NCBI GenBank assembly: GCA_035560235.1
Contig: DATMAG010000014.1
Span: forward strand, 1-14,936
Origin: DASRDU01 sp035560235
GTDB lineage: Bacteria > Acidobacteriota > Blastocatellia > RBC074
DNA length: 14,936 nucleotides
Direction: 5' to 3'
Shown here in pieces: positions 14,935 to 14,936 of the stretch. Position 1 is the stretch's first letter. Every line of letters begins with the position of its first letter. A program made the position numbers and the translations under genes. The notes beneath the pieces were generated by a model. It was not told where the DNA came from, did no database searches, and was given only the letters and a program-made list of their open reading frames with translations.

Positions 14935-14936
14935 TA

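Overview
The window looks like a chromosomal stretch from an Acidobacteriota bacterium (Blastocatellia- or Solibacter-like). This is inferred from gene content: an ECF sigma factor translationally coupled to a large membrane Ser/Thr kinase with a TolB/PD40 beta-propeller, followed by a cytochrome c-DUF1549-LamG-DUF1553 protein. The same cytochrome family also occurs in Planctomycetes and Verrucomicrobia, and no rRNA or other phylogenetic marker is present, so the assignment is provisional.

Layout. Bases 1-119 are a perfect 49-bp inverted repeat around a 21-bp centre. From 143 to 7859 eleven genes run on the minus strand. In transcription order they are: a truncated ankyrin membrane protein (7859-7434); a Tat-exported intradiol ring-cleavage dioxygenase (7429-6746); a secreted conserved hypothetical with probable dimeric alpha-beta barrel halves (6425-5544); a secreted NTF2/DUF4440-like protein (5431-4916); a small hypothetical (4696-4292); an alpha/beta hydrolase lipoprotein (4220-3381); a GYD-domain protein (3199-2879); a SnoaL/lumazine-binding-like protein (2828-2451); a one-module VOC protein (2427-1858); a DUF2306 membrane protein (1801-1109); and a TauE/SafE permease (1066-143). 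Nearly all have a clear AAGGAG-like ribosome binding site. Several track-length starts were moved downstream to the codon that this site points to.

A 480-bp non-coding region (7860-8339) with several inverted repeats separates this block from a plus-strand block. That block holds the ECF sigma factor (8340-8912), overlapping by 4 nt the kinase (8909-11764), and then the cytochrome/DUF1549/DUF1553 gene (from 11921). The plus-strand genes lack visible Shine-Dalgarno sites.

The right end is damaged. The DUF1553 gene has a one-base deletion near 14324. Its out-of-frame remainder stops at 14541, in the middle of the domain, where the sequence switches to an MFS-transporter N-terminal fragment (14544-14828). 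That fragment ends abruptly and is followed by the tail of an unidentified minus-strand coding sequence with different codon use, possibly a mobile element.

Working idea (inference only): the sigma-kinase pair is a surface-signal module, and the divergent block of small redox, ring-cleavage and NTF2-fold proteins may be a stress or detoxification island under its control. No single gene here is a clearly new system. The best leads are the divergent regulatory region, the long inverted repeat, and the cluster of gene breaks at the right end.
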